NCBI GenBank assembly: GCA_934695425.1
Contig: CAKUVH010000008.1
Coordinates: forward strand, 1 to 63,718
DNA from: an uncultured Eubacteriales bacterium
GTDB lineage: Bacteria; Bacillota; Clostridia; Oscillospirales; Acutalibacteraceae
Direction of reading: 5' to 3'
DNA length: 63,718 nt
Shown: piece by piece, positions 26,946-35,100 of the stretch
Numbering within the stretch: position 1 is the stretch's first letter
How the letters are laid out: each line of letters opens with the position of its first letter
Translations under genes and position numbers: made by a program
The notes under the pieces: model-generated
Seen by the model: only the letters and a program-made list of their open reading frames with translations
What the model was told of the DNA's origin: nothing
The model's database searches: none

Positions 26946-28196
26946 ATGGAAATCAAATCTTTTTCAAAAAAACAAACAATAGTCCTTTCGTGGTGGTTCA
27001 AGGGTTCAAACTACGAAAATTTTGACGCAATAATTTGCGACGGTTCAATCCGAAGCGGCAAAACCGTTTGCATGTCAATTTCTTTTATTCTTTGGGCATT
27101 TTATAAATTCGACGGAGCCTCTTTTGCTCTATGCGGAAAAACAATACGTTCGATAAAAAGAAATGTTGTCGCTCCCCTTTTGCCTACTCTGAAAAAATTG
27201 GGTTTTAATTGTAAGCAAAAATTATCCGAAAACTTGATTGAAATTTTCTACAAAGGGAAAAAGAACACTATATATCTTTTTGGAGGAAAAGATGAATCAT
27301 CGGCGTCTTTGATTCAAGGAATGACTCTTTCGGGAGTGATGTTTGACGAAGTAGCGCTTATGCCCAAATCTTTCGTAGAACAGGCCCTCGCGAGATGTTC
27401 TGTAACAGGTTCAAAATTCTGGTTTAATTGCAATCCGGAATATCCCGGGCACTGGTTTTACAAAGAGTGGATACTCAAATCTTCGCAGCGTGGAGCATTT
27501 TACATACATTTCACAATGGATGATAACCCTTCGCTTTCCCCTTCTTTGAAGCTACGTTACGAAAGGCTTTATTCCGGGACTTTTTACCAGAGATTTATAG
27601 AAGGCAAATGGGTTGCAGTTGAAGGTTTGGTTTATCCGTATATGTCTCGTGAGGAATCTTTTTGTGATGTACCTAAAGAAAATTTTTCTCAATATGCATT
27701 ATCGTGCGACTACGGGATAGTAAATCCTACATCTTGCGGCCTTTGGGGAAAACTAGACGGAAAATGGTACAGAATAGATGAATATTACTATGATTCGAGA
27801 AAGGAGGGTGAAACAATAACCGACGAAGAACATTACAAACGTATCTGCAAATTAATAGACGACAGATACATAAGCTACATGACGGTGGACCCGTCAGCTG
27901 CCAGTTTTATAACCCTTTTAAGAAAACATGTCACGTTTCCGATAATACCCGCAAAAAACAATGTCTTAAACGGCATAAGAGAGGTCGGAACCGCATTAAA
28001 AAGAGGTGATATAAAAATTTGTAAAAACTGCGTGAATTCCATACGAGAGTTTTCTTTATACAGGTGGAATAACAGTTCGGCAAGAGATGTACCCGTTAAA
28101 GAAAACGACCATGCGATGGACGACATAAGATACTTTGTCACAACACTCATGACTACTGACGACGAACCATTTTTTGCAATGGCTACTACAAGATAA
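26946..28196 (+). CDS. terL: Phage terminase large subunit
   Basis: 416 residues, a normal length for the XtmB/SPP1-type motor. Walker A GSIRSGKT is at residues 33-40, Walker B VMFDEVALM near 130-138, and the RNase H-like nuclease shows its acidic residues in CDYGIVNPT, MTVDPSAAS and AMDDIRYF. It would pump DNA into the procapsid and cut it. Both ATPase and nuclease residues are intact, so the gene is not visibly decayed. Confidence 0.93.
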   Translation: MEIKSFSKKQTIVLSWWFKGSNYENFDAIICDGSIRSGKTVCMSISFILWAFYKFDGASFALCGKTIRSIKRNVVAPLLPTLKKLGFNCKQKLSENLIEIFYKGKKNTIYLFGGKDESSASLIQGMTLSGVMFDEVALMPKSFVEQALARCSVTGSKFWFNCNPEYPGHWFYKEWILKSSQRGAFYIHFTMDDNPSLSPSLKLRYERLYSGTFYQRFIEGKWVAVEGLVYPYMSREESFCDVPKENFSQYALSCDYGIVNPTSCGLWGKLDGKWYRIDEYYYDSRKEGETITDEEHYKRICKLIDDRYISYMTVDPSAASFITLLRKHVTFPIIPAKNNVLNGIREVGTALKRGDIKICKNCVNSIREFSLYRWNNSSARDVPVKENDHAMDDIRYFVTTLMTTDDEPFFAMATTR

Positions 28197-28210
28197 AAAG
28201 GAGCTTAAAA

Positions 28211-29398
28211 GTGAATTTATTTAAAAAGAAAAAACAAGACTTCCCCACCGTTCAAACTGCCCCGGCACAAGAACAAAAACGGCACCCGTTCAGTCAAATA
28301 AGAAATTATAAACCTGATTCGAATTGTGAATTAAAACTCTATAAATCAATAAAAGAGGCTGTGCCTATCATTGACGCAGCGATTTCCAAAATTATACGTT
28401 TAACCGGAGAATTTGAAATAGAATGTGAAAACGAAAACATTCAAAAAGAGATTAATAACTTTATAAAAAATGTCCACGTAAACTCATGTTCGATCGGCGC
28501 CAATCAATTTATATTATCCCATTTAAATCAGCTACTGACCTATGGAACAGCCGTAGGTGAAATAGTTGTGAATCCTGTTTCAAATAAGATAGAAGCTTTG
28601 TACAATGCTTCGCTTTACAATGTTGACCTCAGCACCGGAAGCAATCCGCTAAAAATAAAAATAAAACGAAAAAATCCCGACGGAACAATGTCAAAAGTAA
28701 AATACCCGGAACTTGTTTTGATATCAACTTTAAATCCTGAGCCGGGCGAAATTTACGGTAATTCCATTATGAGAGGCCTGCCTTTTGTCAGTGATATTTT
28801 GCTAAAAATATATAACAGCATAGGAATAAACTGGGAAAGAGTCGGCAATATAAAATTTGCAGTTACGTATAAGCCTTCTTCGGACATGGGCGACAGAACT
28901 TTTACAAAAGAAAGAGCATCGCAAATAGCTTCGGAGTGGAGCAAAGCGATGAAGGATACATATCAACCCAGCGATTTCGTGGCAATCGGAGATGTGGATA
29001 TAAAAGTAATAGGCGCAGATAACACGGTGCTTGACAGCCAAGTACCCGTAAGACAAATGCTGGAGCAAATTGTCAGCAAACTCTCTATACCGCCTTTCTT
29101 ACTGGGTTTAAATTGGTCAACAACCGAAACAATGTCCGCCCAGCAATCAGATATTCTAAGCAATGAACTGGAAGCTTACAGAAGGACTTTGAACCCGGTG
29201 ATATCAAAAATATGCGACCTATGGATGAAATTTAACGGATACTGCGAAGATTACAAAATCAAATGGAAAATGGTTGATTTGAGCGACAGGCTTAACATAG
29301 CAAACACAAGACTTGCCAACGCAAGAGCAATCGAAATTGAAAAAAGAGTGGAAGAAACATACGGCGAAAAATTTAAAAATTTAAATGAGGAGATTTAA
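28211..29398 (+). CDS. Phage portal protein
   Basis: 395 residues, related to SPP1 gp6-like and Gram-positive siphophage/PBSX portals, based on the central segment with NPEPGEIYGNSIMRGLPF and the C-terminal ETMSAQQSDILSNELEAYRR. Twelve copies would form the DNA channel at one capsid vertex. Starts at a GTG with a good AAAGGAG site, 14 bases after terL. Confidence 0.85.
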   Translation: MNLFKKKKQDFPTVQTAPAQEQKRHPFSQIRNYKPDSNCELKLYKSIKEAVPIIDAAISKIIRLTGEFEIECENENIQKEINNFIKNVHVNSCSIGANQFILSHLNQLLTYGTAVGEIVVNPVSNKIEALYNASLYNVDLSTGSNPLKIKIKRKNPDGTMSKVKYPELVLISTLNPEPGEIYGNSIMRGLPFVSDILLKIYNSIGINWERVGNIKFAVTYKPSSDMGDRTFTKERASQIASEWSKAMKDTYQPSDFVAIGDVDIKVIGADNTVLDSQVPVRQMLEQIVSKLSIPPFLLGLNWSTTETMSAQQSDILSNELEAYRRTLNPVISKICDLWMKFNGYCEDYKIKWKMVDLSDRLNIANTRLANARAIEIEKRVEETYGEKFKNLNEEI

Positions 29399-29400
29399 AA

Positions 29401-30396
29401 ATGAAAGACGGATACGTAATAAAAGACCTGAAAGATGTACATATTTTGCCAAAAGACTTAGAAATGATAAACAAACTTACCAGAAGAAATTTTTCTGAAG
29501 ACGAAATATACACTTTCAATGTCGTTCTTTGCGACAACGAAATCGACAGAGAAAATGAAAAATTCACAAATGAAGCCTTGGACAAGCTGTCTGAGCTATT
29601 CATCGGGAAAACCGGAATAATAGACCATACGCCTTCAAGCAAAAATCAAACTGCAAGAATTTATCACTGTTATACAGAAGAAGTCGCTGAAAAATCAAAC
29701 ACCGTCGGAGAACCGTACAAAAGGCTCATAGCCAAATGTTACATGCCAAAATCGCAAAAGAACGAAAATATTATCCTGGAAATTGACTCGGGAATAAAAA
29801 AAGAAGTGAGCGTCGGATGCGCCGTTAAAAATAAAATATGTTCAATTTGCGGCACAGATATAAACAAGGAGCCATGTGCACATACAAAAGGCAAAAAATA
29901 CCGCAAAAACGGAAAATACACACTTTGTTACACGATTTTAGACAATCCCACGGATGCATATGAGTGGTCTTTTGTGGCAGTACCGGCGCAAAAAGCAGCC
30001 GGAGTTATAAAATCCTTTAAATTTTGCGAGAAAGGAGGTGAAAAAAATATGGACGAAATTTTAAAAGCACTAGGTTCAGGCAAAACTTTAACTTTAAGCG
30101 AAAACGAAACCAAAGAGGTATTGTCTTTGATAAAAAATCTAAAAGAAAAAGCTGAAGCCGGAGAATATTTCAAAGAAGAACTAAAAAAAGAGGTAATCAA
30201 ACTTTCGGGTATAGTTCAACCTGAAATAAGTTCCTCTTTGATAAAAAGCATTGCGGATAAAATCTCCATAAAAGAGCTCACACAATTCAGAGATTGTTTC
30301 AAAGAAAGAGCCTCAAAAGTAATGCCGCTAAACCCCCAATTTTCTTCAGAGGAAATCAAAAAAAGCGAATGTTCGAATACCCAATTTAAATTATGA
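29401..30396 (+). CDS. Prohead protease (XkdF-like) with C-terminal scaffold region
   Basis: 331 residues. Residues 1-~205 look like an XkdF-type prohead protease (FNVVLCDNEIDRENEKF start, GKTGIIDHTPS, KKEVSVGCAV, EWSFVAVPAQKAAG), with an inserted Cys/His cluster (CSICGTDINKEPCAH) that may bind zinc. Residues ~217-331 are charged and helical like a scaffold. An internal ribosome-binding site and start at 30049 would also make the scaffold part alone. The role would be capsid assembly and maturation. Confidence 0.78.
   Translation: MKDGYVIKDLKDVHILPKDLEMINKLTRRNFSEDEIYTFNVVLCDNEIDRENEKFTNEALDKLSELFIGKTGIIDHTPSSKNQTARIYHCYTEEVAEKSNTVGEPYKRLIAKCYMPKSQKNENIILEIDSGIKKEVSVGCAVKNKICSICGTDINKEPCAHTKGKKYRKNGKYTLCYTILDNPTDAYEWSFVAVPAQKAAGVIKSFKFCEKGGEKNMDEILKALGSGKTLTLSENETKEVLSLIKNLKEKAEAGEYFKEELKKEVIKLSGIVQPEISSSLIKSIADKISIKELTQFRDCFKERASKVMPLNPQFSSEEIKKSECSNTQFKL
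30049..30396 (+). CDS. Internal in-frame scaffold protein
   Basis: Within the protease gene, AAAGGAGGTG (30031-30040) stands exactly 8 bases before an in-frame ATG at 30049. Translation from there gives a 115-residue, charged, mostly helical protein identical to the end of the protease. This is the arrangement of the lambda C/Nu3 protease-scaffold pair. The strength and spacing of the site make chance unlikely, but expression is inferred. Confidence 0.7.
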   Translation: MDEILKALGSGKTLTLSENETKEVLSLIKNLKEKAEAGEYFKEELKKEVIKLSGIVQPEISSSLIKSIADKISIKELTQFRDCFKERASKVMPLNPQFSSEEIKKSECSNTQFKL

Positions 30397-30434
30397 AAGA
30401 TATAAATATTAGAAATAAAACGGAGGAATTTAAA

Positions 30435-31511
30435 ATGTCATTTTGTGATTCTATAAGACTGGAAAAAGGTATGTACAATGTAAGAGGAAAAAGCTTTACC
30501 GAAGTACTGGAAAGCTTGGATCCATCGGAAAACTATAAAGGAACAGCACTTGCAGGATTAGACGCATATGAAAGACAATTAAAAAGATTTGATATAAAAG
30601 TAAACGGTCCTGCTTGCGACAAAATAGAAAAATTTTTCAGCACAACAGATTCAGCAGTACTTTTCCCGGAATTTATTTCCAGAGCAATAAAACAGGGTTT
30701 GGAATCCTTTAAAATTTTACCGGAAATCGTAGCTGCAACCAGCGTAATCGACGGAGTAGATTATAGATCTATTTCTACTACTTCTTCAAGTGCAGTCTCT
30801 ACAAACGATGCTTCAAATGCAAGCGGCACAAGCGATTCTTCAGGTTCATATGTCGGTGAAGCTGAATCCATCAAAAAAATAAATGTAAAACATGGAACAA
30901 GTCTTACAAAACTTAAAAAATACGGCAGAATTTTTTCTTCATCATATGAAGCAATGAGATTCCAGAATTTGGATTTAATGTCCGTTATATTCAGACAAAT
31001 CGGCAGGAATCTTGCTTACGAACAATTAGAAGATCTCATCACTGCAATTATGCCTTCTTTTGGCGATTCCATAAAAGTAGCAACAGCATCTAAAATTACT
31101 TACGCGGACATAACGAATTTATGGTCTGAATTCGGTTCTTACAGTCCAAACGTAATAATCGGTGCATCAGAAACAATTTCTACAATTTTGAATCTCGATC
31201 AAATAAAAGATATACATACAGATACTCACATGCACGGCTGTAGCCAATTTATAAATCCTATGTCTGCAAACTTGATCGTAAATAATTCATTAAAAACAAC
31301 CAGTTCAGAAAAACTTCTTGCTTTCGATAAAGATTTTGCTGTCCAAATGGTACAGTCCGGAAACTTAACAATCGAATATGATAAAGTAATTGACCAACAG
31401 CTCAATCAAGCTGCAATTAGCGTTATAAGAGGATTTTCACCAATTTGTACAGATGCTATTAAATGTCTCCAGATAAATCCAATTACTAATACTAATCAAT
31501 CATCTAACTAA
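30435..31511 (+). CDS. Phage major capsid protein
   Basis: 358 residues from the ATG at 30435, which has a strong site (GGAGGAATTTAAA). A reading frame open from 30393 adds 14 residues but lacks a site, so the later start is preferred. Position after protease/scaffold and the HK97-like layout (helical N-terminal arm, Ser/Thr-rich loop with TSSSAVSTNDASNASG near residues 114-130, then the core) support the call. No homology stronger than this can be claimed by eye. Confidence 0.78.
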   Translation: MSFCDSIRLEKGMYNVRGKSFTEVLESLDPSENYKGTALAGLDAYERQLKRFDIKVNGPACDKIEKFFSTTDSAVLFPEFISRAIKQGLESFKILPEIVAATSVIDGVDYRSISTTSSSAVSTNDASNASGTSDSSGSYVGEAESIKKINVKHGTSLTKLKKYGRIFSSSYEAMRFQNLDLMSVIFRQIGRNLAYEQLEDLITAIMPSFGDSIKVATASKITYADITNLWSEFGSYSPNVIIGASETISTILNLDQIKDIHTDTHMHGCSQFINPMSANLIVNNSLKTTSSEKLLAFDKDFAVQMVQSGNLTIEYDKVIDQQLNQAAISVIRGFSPICTDAIKCLQINPITNTNQSSN

Positions 31512-31529
31512 CAAGATATAAATTTAGAC

Positions 31530-31559
31530 GCTTTCCTGCTTTACTATGAGCAGGAAAGC
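31530..31559 (+). other. Intercistronic hairpin after capsid gene
   Basis: A perfect 11-bp stem (GCTTTCCTGCT / AGCAGGAAAGC) with an 8-base loop and no T tract. In phages, hairpins placed here stabilise the capsid mRNA. Confidence 0.6.
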
Positions 31560-31585
31560 ACTCATTTAACAGGAGGATTTTTAAA

Positions 31586-31948
31586 GTGAATTTACAAACA
31601 ATTTTAGAGCGTTTTGTGCTTATATCCGGAATCACCGAAGATGAAGTTTGTGAATATATTCCTATGTGTGAAGATGCCCAAGAAGAAATCACTTCAAATT
31701 TAAAAAGCAATGTAGACACTGCTCCCTATGAGAGAAAATTAAATATGGCAGCAGCAACTCTGGCTTTTTATAAATATACACTATGCCGTGCCTCAGGCGG
31801 TAATGCGGAATCTTTTGCGGCGGGAGAATTACGCATAAAGAATAATTTGCAATCTAACGTAAATATGGCATACAGACTGTGGTTAGAAGCCAAAAAAGCT
31901 ATTGCGCCCATACTTGAAGACACAGATTTTCTTTTTGAGAGGATTTAA
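31586..31948 (+). CDS. Head-tail connector (adaptor) protein
   Basis: 120 residues, mostly helical, in the position and of the size of gp15/YqbG-type connectors that bind under the portal. GTG start with a strong GGAGGA site. The call rests on order and size; sequence similarity is weak by eye. Confidence 0.6.
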   Translation: MNLQTILERFVLISGITEDEVCEYIPMCEDAQEEITSNLKSNVDTAPYERKLNMAAATLAFYKYTLCRASGGNAESFAAGELRIKNNLQSNVNMAYRLWLEAKKAIAPILEDTDFLFERI

Positions 31949-31951
31949 AAA

Positions 31952-32281
31952 ATGATTGTAGAATCAAGAAAAATTATATTGAAATACGGCCAGACAGTCA
32001 TAATCAAGGCGAGCAGCACTTCTTCTCCCATAGAAACAAAAGCCATTATACAGCCATTACGTTCGGATATTCAGAGCGGTCTTTACGGCGATTATACCGA
32101 TTCGACAAAAACCGAACAATTTTTATATATTGGTCTTCCGGAAATTAAACTTAGTACTTATCCTGACACAACCATAATAACATGCGCAGGAGAAAATTAT
32201 ATTATAAAAAAATCCGAAAGCTTTTATTGCGGAAATCAAGTCATGTATGAAAGAGCAGTACTCGAAAAAAGTTCTACATAA
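31952..32281 (+). CDS. Head completion (stopper-like) protein
   Basis: 109 residues, mostly beta, beginning 4 bases after the connector. Size and place fit SPP1 gp16/XkdH-type head closure proteins, which plug the packaged head and form the tail docking surface. Confidence 0.55.
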   Translation: MIVESRKIILKYGQTVIIKASSTSSPIETKAIIQPLRSDIQSGLYGDYTDSTKTEQFLYIGLPEIKLSTYPDTTIITCAGENYIIKKSESFYCGNQVMYERAVLEKSST

Positions 32282-32287
32282 TTTTAA

Positions 32288-32330
32288 ACAATATCGAAAT
32301 CTTTTGGTTTTTAATTGGTTTCGATATTGT
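32288..32330 (+). other. 12-bp hairpin in the head operon
   Basis: Perfect arms ACAATATCGAAA and TTTCGATATTGT separated by 19 bases. No strong T tract follows (AAGTTTAATT), so it is probably a stabilising or processing structure. Confidence 0.55.
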
Positions 32331-32353
32331 AAGTTTAATTTAATAAAACAAGG

Positions 32354-32770
32354 ATGGTAATATACGTGTTTAATAAAAGTCAAAAACAAAATATTGAAAA
32401 ATCCAATTTTATAGAACCTATAATCGTATCCGGAAAATATTTTGGTATAAAATTACTCTCCGCATACGATTTTATGCTCTGTACAAAACTGCACACCGAA
32501 ACATCAAAAAAATTAATATCTGAAAATTTTGATAAAAAGCTTAGTGAAGATATAAGTCAGTACGCGTGCATTGTTTCGCAATGCCTATGTAATTTCCGCG
32601 GAGAAAAAATTTTCACTAGTCCTATGGCCGCCATAAAACAGCTTACGCCCTATGAGTTATACGCTATTTGCCAAGAATATCAAAAGCTGCAAAAGAATAT
32701 AATAAAGATAGATAAATCATCCAATAAAATAATAAACAAAGTAAAAAATACTTATACCGAAAAAAAATAA
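32354..32770 (+). CDS. Last gene of head module, tail-chaperone-like
   Basis: 138 residues or 134 if the GTG at 32366 is used; the GTG has an AAGGATGG site at suitable distance, while the ATG at 32354 sits directly on it. Charged and helical, with LLSAYDFMLCTKLHTE and LTPYELYAICQEYQKLQ. It resembles small phage tail-assembly chaperone or connector proteins in size and place, but I do not recognise the family. No tail gene follows; the next gene is rimP. Confidence 0.5.
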   Translation: MVIYVFNKSQKQNIEKSNFIEPIIVSGKYFGIKLLSAYDFMLCTKLHTETSKKLISENFDKKLSEDISQYACIVSQCLCNFRGEKIFTSPMAAIKQLTPYELYAICQEYQKLQKNIIKIDKSSNKIINKVKNTYTEKK

Positions 32771-32781
32771 TATAAAAGCTA

Positions 32782-32811
32782 TTGACTTTTTAAAACAATT
32801 TGTGATAAAAT
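32782..32811 (+). promoter_or_regulatory. rimP operon promoter
   Basis: TTGACT (32782-32787), 18 bases, TAAAAT (32806-32811), with TG one base before the -10 (extended -10). It lies just after the head module and drives rimP-nusA-infB. Confidence 0.6.
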
Positions 32812-32843
32812 AATGGAAAGTCTTGGACTTTATTCGTTTACCA

Positions 32844-32870
32844 AAAAGAGTGGGATATTCCCGCTCTTTT
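32844..32870 (+). promoter_or_regulatory. rimP leader hairpin (possible attenuator)
   Basis: AAAGAGTGGGA, three-base loop, TCCCGCTCTTT, with a single G-U pair, then TTGC. A hairpin of this form in front of rimP is common in Firmicutes and may act as an attenuator or NusA-responsive site. Confidence 0.5.
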
Positions 32871-32892
32871 GCACGTATTATGGAGGGATTGA

Positions 32893-33360
32893 ATGATAAA
32901 CACACCAAAAAGCGGAGGTATAACCGAGACCGTTCGCCAAATTTCCTATCCTATAGCTCAAAATTTAGGGCTTGAATTATGGGATATAAAATTTGTAAAG
33001 GAAGGACCAAATTGGTACTTAAGAGTATTTATAGATAAGCCCGAAGGTATAACCTTGGAAGATTGTGAAGCGATGAGCCGCGCATTAGACGCACCTTTGG
33101 ATGAGTTTGACCCTATACCAGTTTCGTATTGCCTGGAGGTTTGTTCCCCGGGGATAGAGCGTGAGCTTTCAAACGATTCACATTTGGAGAAATTTATAGG
33201 AAGTGATGTAAACATAAAACTAATTCGACCGGATTCTAATAACGAAAAAATTTTAACCGGTAAACTTAAAAATTTTGACAAGGATAATATATATATAGAA
33301 AATCCGGAAGAAGTCTCTGTAAACAGAAAAAATATATCACATGTGAACTTAAAATATTAA
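32893..33360 (+). CDS. rimP: Ribosome maturation factor RimP
   Basis: 155 residues, normal length. Two domains: alpha-beta N-terminal half (GLELWDIKFVKEGPNWYLRVFIDKP pattern) and an SH3-like C-terminal half; the SRALDAPLDEFDPIP region and SYCLEVCSPGIERELS are family signatures. Helps assemble the 30S subunit. First gene of the rimP-nusA-rnpM-infB-rbfA operon, with a TGGAGGGA ribosome-binding site. Confidence 0.95.
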   Translation: MINTPKSGGITETVRQISYPIAQNLGLELWDIKFVKEGPNWYLRVFIDKPEGITLEDCEAMSRALDAPLDEFDPIPVSYCLEVCSPGIERELSNDSHLEKFIGSDVNIKLIRPDSNNEKILTGKLKNFDKDNIYIENPEEVSVNRKNISHVNLKY

Positions 33361-33378
33361 TAAAGGAGAATTTTAAAA

Positions 33379-34428
33379 ATGAGTGCTGAAATTTTTGAAT
33401 CTTTAAGATTACTTGAAAAAGAACGAGGCATACCCATGGATTACATGCTCGAAAAAATAAACAAAGCTATTCTTACTGCCTGCAAAAACAGCTATGACGG
33501 CAACGAAGATGTAACCGTTAACATAGACGAAGAGGCCGGGCTTTTCAGAGTAGAACTTTTTAAAACAGTAGTCGATGATGTGGAATTCCCGGGAAGAGAA
33601 ATTTCTTTGGAAGACGCAAGAAAAATCAGAAAGCACATAGAAGTCGGCGACCAAGTGGCTATCGTGCTTGACACAAAGGATTTTGGAAGAATAGCGGCTC
33701 AAACCGCTCGAAATATTATTCGCCAAGGGATAAAAGACGGCGAGAAAAATCAAATAACTAAAGAATTCCAAAATAAACAAAATCAAATCGTAAGTGCGTT
33801 AATTGAAAGAGTAGACGAAAAAACAGGCGCATTCACTTTGAGAATAGGAAAAGCCGAATCGACTCTTCCGAAAAACGAACAAATCGGAAATGAAAATGTT
33901 AAAGAAGGCGACCATTTAAAAGTATATGTTTCGGACGTTAAAGTATCTGAAAAAGGTCCGAAAATAATGATTTCACGTACTCATCCGAATTTTGTAAGAA
34001 AATTATTTGAATCTGAGATACCTGAAATTTCCGAGGGAATAATAGAAATTAAATCAGTGTCACGTGAAGCGGGTTCAAGAAGTAAAATCGCATTATATTC
34101 ACATGATCCCAACGTAGATGCAATAGGTTCGTGCATAGGAAGCCACGGAAATCGTTTAAATGCTTTGATGGAAGAATTGGGCGGAGAAAAACTCGACCTC
34201 ATAGAGTATGACGAAGATCCGAAAAAATTCATCGCAGCTGCTCTTGCTCCTGCAAATGTAAAAAATGTAGAATTTGACGAAGAAGCTCCCAACACATGCA
34301 AAGTCACAGTTCCTGACAATCAACTTTCTCTTTCCATAGGAAACCGCGGACAAAACGTAAGATTGGCAGCAAGACTTACCGGGTATAAGATAGATATACA
34401 TCCGGAAAGCGGATATTATGGTGAATAA
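33379..34428 (+). CDS. nusA: Transcription factor NusA
   Basis: 349 residues: N-terminal RNA polymerase-binding domain, S1 domain (~135-200), and two KH domains (GSCIGSHGNRLNAL and SIGNRGQNVRLAARLTGYKIDI). It modulates pausing, termination and antitermination. The length fits the Gram-positive type that lacks the extra C-terminal acidic repeats of E. coli. Confidence 0.97.
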   Translation: MSAEIFESLRLLEKERGIPMDYMLEKINKAILTACKNSYDGNEDVTVNIDEEAGLFRVELFKTVVDDVEFPGREISLEDARKIRKHIEVGDQVAIVLDTKDFGRIAAQTARNIIRQGIKDGEKNQITKEFQNKQNQIVSALIERVDEKTGAFTLRIGKAESTLPKNEQIGNENVKEGDHLKVYVSDVKVSEKGPKIMISRTHPNFVRKLFESEIPEISEGIIEIKSVSREAGSRSKIALYSHDPNVDAIGSCIGSHGNRLNALMEELGGEKLDLIEYDEDPKKFIAAALAPANVKNVEFDEEAPNTCKVTVPDNQLSLSIGNRGQNVRLAARLTGYKIDIHPESGYYGE

Positions 34429-34457
34429 TAAAAACTTTTAAACAAAGGCGTGTGTGA

Positions 34458-34745
34458 ATGTTGAAAAATAAACATGTTCCCACAAGAAGATGCGTCGGAT
34501 GCGGGAAAATAACCGAAAAAAAATTTTTGCTAATGATAGTTAAATCACCAAAATGTCAAGAAGACAAGACTTTTAAAATCTTATCGGGTAACGATAAAAA
34601 AGAGGGTCGCGGCGCATATTTATGTAGTAATCGAGACTGTCTTTTAAAAGCAAAAAAAGGAAGACGTTTAGAAAAATCTTTTTCTTCAAAAATTCAATCG
34701 GAAATTTATGACTCTTTAGAAAGGCTGATTTTGAAAAATGAATAG
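34458..34745 (+). CDS. rnpM: RnpM/YlxR RNA-binding protein
   Basis: 95 residues. The conserved PTRRCVGCGKITEKKFL start with its CxxC, followed by GRGAYLC, mark the YlxR/DUF448 fold. In Bacillus it has been described as binding the RNase P RNA and lowering its activity. Its end overlaps the next gene by 8 bases. Confidence 0.92.
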   Translation: MLKNKHVPTRRCVGCGKITEKKFLLMIVKSPKCQEDKTFKILSGNDKKEGRGAYLCSNRDCLLKAKKGRRLEKSFSSKIQSEIYDSLERLILKNE

Positions 34746-35100
34746 TTCCCTGCTTTCCTTTTTAGGAATTACAAAGCGTTCAGGAAATTTGGTTTTCGGA
34801 ATGGACGAAGTAAGAAAAAACATCCTTAAAGGAAACATAAAATTGATACTTACTGCCAAAGATATATCTGAAAATTCTTTTGAAAAAATAAATGAATTTA
34901 ATAATAATTTGGAGAAATCCATTGATATTTTACCTACAGAAATAACGAAAGATGAAATTGAACACGCAACGAATAAATTTGCGGGAATAATCGGGATAAA
35001 AGACCAAAATTTTGCAGATAAAATATCTCTATTAGTAAATCCCACCATGGAAGGAATGAGCACAAATTATGATAAAATACAGAGTTCACGAAGTTGCTAA
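34738..35100 (+). CDS. L7Ae/L30e-type RNA-binding protein (YlxQ-like)
   Basis: 120 residues with the L7Ae fold (SFLGITKRSGNLVFGMDEV, then KLILTAKDIS). Proteins of this type bind kink-turns; YlxQ in Bacillus sits at the same place between ylxR and infB. The reading frame runs 32 bases into infB. Confidence 0.88.
   Translation: MNSSLLSFLGITKRSGNLVFGMDEVRKNILKGNIKLILTAKDISENSFEKINEFNNNLEKSIDILPTEITKDEIEHATNKFAGIIGIKDQNFADKISLLVNPTMEGMSTNYDKIQSSRSC

Noticed and set aside
30393..30434. Longer start for the capsid gene
   Set aside because: No ribosome-binding site and overlaps the protease end, whereas ATG 30435 has GGAGGA.
26445..32770. Complete or inducible prophage
   Set aside because: No integrase, repressor, replication, tail or lysis genes on either side; both neighbours are core genes.
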